A DNA stretch of 15,059 nt. Origin: CAYJWS01 sp964373925 (GTDB lineage Bacteria > Patescibacteriota > Patescibacteriia > Buchananbacterales > GWA2-38-13). Below the pieces are notes generated by a model. It worked only from the letters and a program-made list of their open reading frames with translations, was not told the DNA's origin and ran no database searches. The position numbers and the translations under genes are program-made. How positions within the stretch are numbered: position 1 is the first letter of the stretch; each line of letters opens with the position of its first letter. The stretch covers positions 1 to 15,059 of the forward strand of contig CAYJWS010000025.1 of NCBI GenBank assembly GCA_964373925.1. The letters are read 5' to 3'. Shown here in pieces: positions 13,041-15,059 of the stretch.

Positions 13041-13063
13041 CGATCGTTCCATGATATTGATAT
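13024..13063. promoter_or_regulatory. 40-bp perfect palindrome, right flank and likely operator
   Basis: This is a perfect inverted repeat with core GGAACGATCGTTCC and arms ATATCAATATCAT/ATGATATTGATAT. It lies between the divergent PaaX/Cas2-like gene and the TSP1-like gene, 12 bp before the latter's -35. Compared with the copy at 12367 both halves carry matching changes (TT to CA on the left, AA to TG on the right), so the symmetry itself is conserved. Confidence 0.85.
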
Positions 13064-13075
13064 CGCGGGATTACT

Positions 13076-13104
13076 TTGAATTTATTTTTGGAATGTGATA
13101 TGAT
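13076..13104 (+). promoter_or_regulatory. Promoter of the TSP1-like operon
   Basis: TTGAAT (13076-13081), a 17-bp spacer and TATGAT (13099-13104), with TGA before it (extended -10). The start is near 13111, giving a leader of about 25 nt. Confidence 0.7.
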
Positions 13105-13135
13105 GTCAATAGATAAAATAATTATTTAATTTCAG

Positions 13136-14296
13136 ATGAAAAATAGATATAAATATTTAATGCTTGCGTTTGTACTTTTTCCAGCCGTGGTTTTTGCAGC
13201 AGGCGGTGGAGGCGGAGGAAGCACCCCAAGCTGCAGCGAGGACACGTGGATTTGCACAGAGTGGTCGGAATGTTCGAGCCAAGGCGAACAAAAACGAACA
13301 TGCCAGATTTCTTTTGACTGCCCGGGTTTTGAGACGCGCAAGCCACAAGAAGTTCAAACATGCACGCCCCCGTGTACAGAAGACACTTGGGAGTGTTCAA
13401 GCTGGAGTGAATGCTCAAGCGAGGGAAAACAAACGCGCACATGCAATCTTATTTCTGACTGCAAAAATACTCTCAATATCGCACCAATAGCCGAACAAAG
13501 TTGCACACCCCCACAAGCGCCTGCCGGAGAAACTGCTCCCAAAAAAAATCCATTTTTGCCAAAAGAAGAACCCGTCCAAGTAAAAAAAATAGATATAAAA
13601 TGTACGCTGGATCGCTGGGACTGCAGCGAATGGTCAAGCGTGTGCGATCAATTTGGCAACCATAAAAGAAATTGTAAGATGACGCTCGATTGCCCAACAG
13701 CCGAGACTTTGCCGCCGCCGTTTTTTAAAAAATGCGAAAAATTGCAGTGCGCCGACAAGCCAACAGTCAAAGAACGCGTGCTCTGCAGGCTCAACCTCAC
13801 GCCCGCTGCAATAGCGCGCGAATATGAGCTAGAGTACCTTCCGGAAGAATGTAAGCTCAAGACGTCAAATAAAGAAAAAAATGACTGCATTAAACGCTAC
13901 CTTTCATTCAAACCATGCTGGGAAAAGCCAGTGGGCGAAAAACGCAGCATCTGCGCAAAAAATGCCCTTGGAATTACAAGCAACGCTTCGCAAGAAATAA
14001 ATACATGCACAGGAAAAACAACAAGTGATGCTGAAACGTGCAAAAAAGATATTAGAAGAAAAACTTATGAAATGATAAAATTTCGTTTTTACGACCTTGA
14101 AGAGCGCGCGGAAGAACTTATAGAAAAAGGTGCGGACCAAAATCTTGTTGCCGACTTCTCCATCTTTATTCTTCAAAAAAAGGAAGAATTCAATAGGGCT
14201 AAAAATAACGAAGAAAGAAAAAAGATTATATTGGATGTAAGGGAAGAATGGAAAAAATTTGTGCAGACAGTAAAACCCATGCTGAAAAATTTATGA
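13136..14296 (+). CDS. Secreted protein with three thrombospondin-type-1-like repeats
   Basis: This encodes 386 residues. A signal peptide (MKNRYKYLMLAFVLFPAVV, cleavage near FAA/GGG) is followed by a Gly run. Three TSP1-like modules follow, each with W-x-C-x-x-W-S-x(1-2)-C and a later R-x-C: EDTWICTEWSECSSQGEQKR (from 35), EDTWECSSWSECSSEGKQTR (from about 82) and LDRWDCSEWSSVCDQFGNHK (from about 158). A Pro/Lys linker separates modules 2 and 3. A Cys-rich helical region (about 200-310) and a charged C-terminal coiled-coil-like region with YDLEERAEELIEKGADQ follow. TSP1 modules in bacteria usually serve extracellular binding, so a surface or adhesion role is a fair inference for an episymbiont-type cell. 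The stop overlaps the lipoprotein start. Confidence 0.8.
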   Translation: MKNRYKYLMLAFVLFPAVVFAAGGGGGGSTPSCSEDTWICTEWSECSSQGEQKRTCQISFDCPGFETRKPQEVQTCTPPCTEDTWECSSWSECSSEGKQTRTCNLISDCKNTLNIAPIAEQSCTPPQAPAGETAPKKNPFLPKEEPVQVKKIDIKCTLDRWDCSEWSSVCDQFGNHKRNCKMTLDCPTAETLPPPFFKKCEKLQCADKPTVKERVLCRLNLTPAAIAREYELEYLPEECKLKTSNKEKNDCIKRYLSFKPCWEKPVGEKRSICAKNALGITSNASQEINTCTGKTTSDAETCKKDIRRKTYEMIKFRFYDLEERAEELIEKGADQNLVADFSIFILQKKEEFNRAKNNEERKKIILDVREEWKKFVQTVKPMLKNL

Positions 14297-14556
14297 AAAA
14301 AACAATCACAATTGTAACAATCCTTACTACGGTATTTATCCTTTCGGCCTGCGCCCAAATAAAAAATAAAATTCCTCAAAAAAATATTCCCTCACCCGAA
14401 GTATCGCCATCTCCTTCTGCCTCAATAACCCCGCCACCGGCACCACCCGAATATATTGATGGCCAGCCGCTGGAACCAACAGAAGATGCTACAATAAAAA
14501 ATCTCAATTTTGACAATCTTGATGAAGCGCTAAAAGATTTAAACGAAGTAGAATAA
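14293..14556 (+). CDS. Small lipoprotein
   Basis: This encodes 87 residues from ATG 14293, which overlaps the TSP1-like stop (ATGA). The start MKKTITIVTILTTVFILSAC has a lipobox LSAC with the acylated Cys at 20. A Pro/Ser-rich linker (SPEVSPSPSASITPPPAPPE) and an acidic C-terminus (NLNFDNLDEALKDLNEVE) follow. It should be lipid-anchored outside the membrane and may hold or assist the TSP1-like protein translated just before it. No family is recognised. Confidence 0.8.
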   Translation: MKKTITIVTILTTVFILSACAQIKNKIPQKNIPSPEVSPSPSASITPPPAPPEYIDGQPLEPTEDATIKNLNFDNLDEALKDLNEVE

Positions 14557-14557
14557 T

Positions 14558-14728
14558 ATGAAACAAGGAAGCTATTCAAAAGTTGGCAACCGCAAGGGCA
14601 CGCCGTCATACAGAACCCAGGCGACTTTTCGTTATAGAAAGCATATCTCCGTTCAAAGCATCAAAACGCTGAATACTCCTAAAAAAAGACCCAACAACTC
14701 ACAATTTCATAGTTCAAACAGCAAATAG
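14558..14728 (+). CDS. Small basic protein, 56 residues
   Basis: ATG 14558 comes one base after the lipoprotein stop, so it is probably translated from the same mRNA. The protein starts MKQGSYSKVGNRKGTPSYRT and continues QATFRYRKHISVQ, then KTLNTPKKRPNNSQFHSSNS. It is strongly basic, has no acidic residue and no hydrophobic segment, which suggests a nucleic-acid-binding or disordered peptide. I recognise no family. The A-rich start with AAGGA is downstream, so coupling to the previous stop is the main argument for translation. Confidence 0.5.
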   Translation: MKQGSYSKVGNRKGTPSYRTQATFRYRKHISVQSIKTLNTPKKRPNNSQFHSSNSK

Positions 14729-14734
14729 AATACA

Positions 14735-14763
14735 TTGACTTTACGCCAAGATAATGCTACATT
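14735..14763 (+). promoter_or_regulatory. Promoter for RNA array 2
   Basis: TTGACT (14735-14740), a 17-bp spacer and TACATT (14758-14763), with TGC directly before it (extended -10). The start is near 14770, about 13 nt before the first clamp. Confidence 0.65.
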
Positions 14764-14782
14764 TTTCCCAGATGTTTATAGT

Positions 14783-14836
14783 ATGGCGGATGAGAAAAGA
14801 GTTGTCTTTATAGACTAGTACATCGATATCCGCCAT
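14783..14836 (+). repeat. Array 2, unit 1
   Basis: The clamp is ATGGCGGAT/ATCCGCCAT (9 bp) plus a closing G:T pair. Variable segments are agaaaagagt and agtacatcga. The apical hairpin TGTCTTTATAGACT has GTCT/AGAC. Confidence 0.85.
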
Positions 14837-14860
14837 TTCTTTCCATCTTTTTAATAACAG

Positions 14861-14908
14861 AGAGACAAGTACCGCGGTGTTTATTAAAGCAAAACCCATG
14901 CTGTCTCT
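14861..14908 (+). repeat. Array 2, unit 2
   Basis: The clamp is AGAGACA/TGTCTCT (7 bp). Variable segments are agtaccgcgg and aaacccatgc. The apical hairpin TGTTTATTAAAGCA has one T:G pair. Confidence 0.82.
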
Positions 14909-14913
14909 TAATG

Positions 14914-14968
14914 TATGCAAAACAAAAAGGAAAGTGTTCTTAGAACAACAATGAGCCTGTTTTGCATA
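14914..14968 (+). repeat. Array 2, unit 3
   Basis: The clamp is TATGCAAAACA/TGTTTTGCATA (11 bp). Variable segments are aaaaggaaag and acaatgagcc. The apical hairpin TGTTCTTAGAACA has a 5-bp stem. Confidence 0.85.
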
Positions 14969-14975
14969 TTGTGCT

Positions 14976-15005
14976 ACCGCTCTGAAATTTCAGGGCGGTT
15001 TTTTT
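14976..15005 (+). terminator. Rho-independent terminator of RNA array 2
   Basis: CCGCTCTGAA pairs with TTCAGGGCGG (with one T:G pair) and is followed by a run of seven T. It lies 8 nt after the last clamp arm. Confidence 0.92.
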
Positions 15006-15059
15006 GTTCAAGCTATGGAACATAATTTACAGTCTATTAATTGTAATCTAGCATCTTCG

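Larger units (their letters stand above)
14770..15005 (+). ncRNA. Three-unit structured RNA array (dual-guide-like), locus 2
   Basis: The transcript is about 236 nt, from the promoter at 14735-14763 to the terminator ending near 15005. It holds three hairpin units with the same plan as locus 1: a variable perfect clamp stem (10, 7 and 11 bp, counting a G:T pair in unit 1), 10 nt, an apical hairpin of 13-14 nt, 10 nt, then the other clamp arm. The first unit shares the ATGGCGGA clamp and the TTTAT apical loop with the first unit of locus 1, with paired changes that keep the stems. No coding frame of note overlaps it. The 54 nt after the terminator (15006-15059) show nothing recognisable. Confidence 0.82.

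Noticed and set aside
10781..14877. Array segments as guides against 16S rRNA
   Set aside because: By eye, one segment (atcgtagcac) is one mismatch from the complement of a conserved stretch I remember in 16S (gtgctacaat), and another (agtaccgcgg) shares 8 nt with the complement of the 530 loop. With fourteen 10-nt segments, about one such near match is expected by chance.

Overview
The window looks like a contig from a Candidate Phyla Radiation (Patescibacteria, probably Parcubacteria-type) bacterium. The evidence is an AT-rich composition with runs of A, many small hypothetical and membrane proteins, and a short TruB without a PUA domain. It also has an Elp3-type radical SAM/GNAT protein, a Gmad2 plus eight-cysteine surface protein, a PaaX/Cas2-like protein, and dispersed TGTCATTCC...GGAATGACA palindromic repeats. 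TGA is used as an ordinary stop (genes ending at 4347, 6742 and 14296), so this is not a lineage that reads UGA as glycine. Two 10-N assembly gaps (3885-3894 and 5708-5717) each interrupt a real gene.

Layout. 1-925: a consensus promoter, a small DUF5678-like protein and a retropepsin-like protease gene broken by an in-frame TAA, closed by a terminator. 926-2330: a PD-(D/E)XK nuclease, a frameshifted gene and a small membrane protein. 2364-4711: a repeat, an APH/choline-kinase-like protein, a metallo-beta-lactamase-fold hydrolase (split by a gap) and a small helical protein with its own promoter and terminator. 4727-7416: a composite repeat, then a likely operon of pterin-4a-carbinolamine dehydratase, a two-TM protein, a membrane-anchored sorbosone-dehydrogenase-like beta-propeller and a Gmad2/8-Cys surface protein. 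7619-10374: a 54-residue Cys-rich zinc-ribbon-like protein, truB, and an elp3 homologue with its own promoter. 11095-12312: a membrane-anchored M23 endopeptidase. 12367-13063: a PaaX/Cas2-like gene bracketed by two long perfect palindromes with the same core. 13136-14728: a secreted thrombospondin-type-1-like protein, a lipoprotein and a small basic protein in one operon.

The most unusual content is non-coding. Two loci, 10545-10847 (minus strand, four units) and 14770-15005 (plus strand, three units), each have a promoter, a tandem row of hairpins and a rho-independent terminator. All seven units follow the same plan: a variable 7-11 bp clamp stem usually ending ACA/TGT, a variable 10-nt segment, a conserved 13-14 nt apical hairpin (TGTT...AACA type), a second variable 10-nt segment, then the other arm of the clamp. 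Fourteen variable segments of exactly 10 nt (13 beginning with A) in a conserved frame suggest a dual-guide RNA array. The topology resembles TIGR (tandem interspaced guide RNA) arrays, but here each unit has its own variable clamp and no Nop-domain Tas protein is present. A third short transcript (10946-11020) lies between the first array and the M23 gene.

Within single operons the products fit cell-envelope work (anchored propeller, Gmad2 protein, M23 peptidase, TSP1-like protein, lipoprotein) and tRNA modification (TruB, Elp3). No gene in the window is an obvious protein partner for the RNA arrays.
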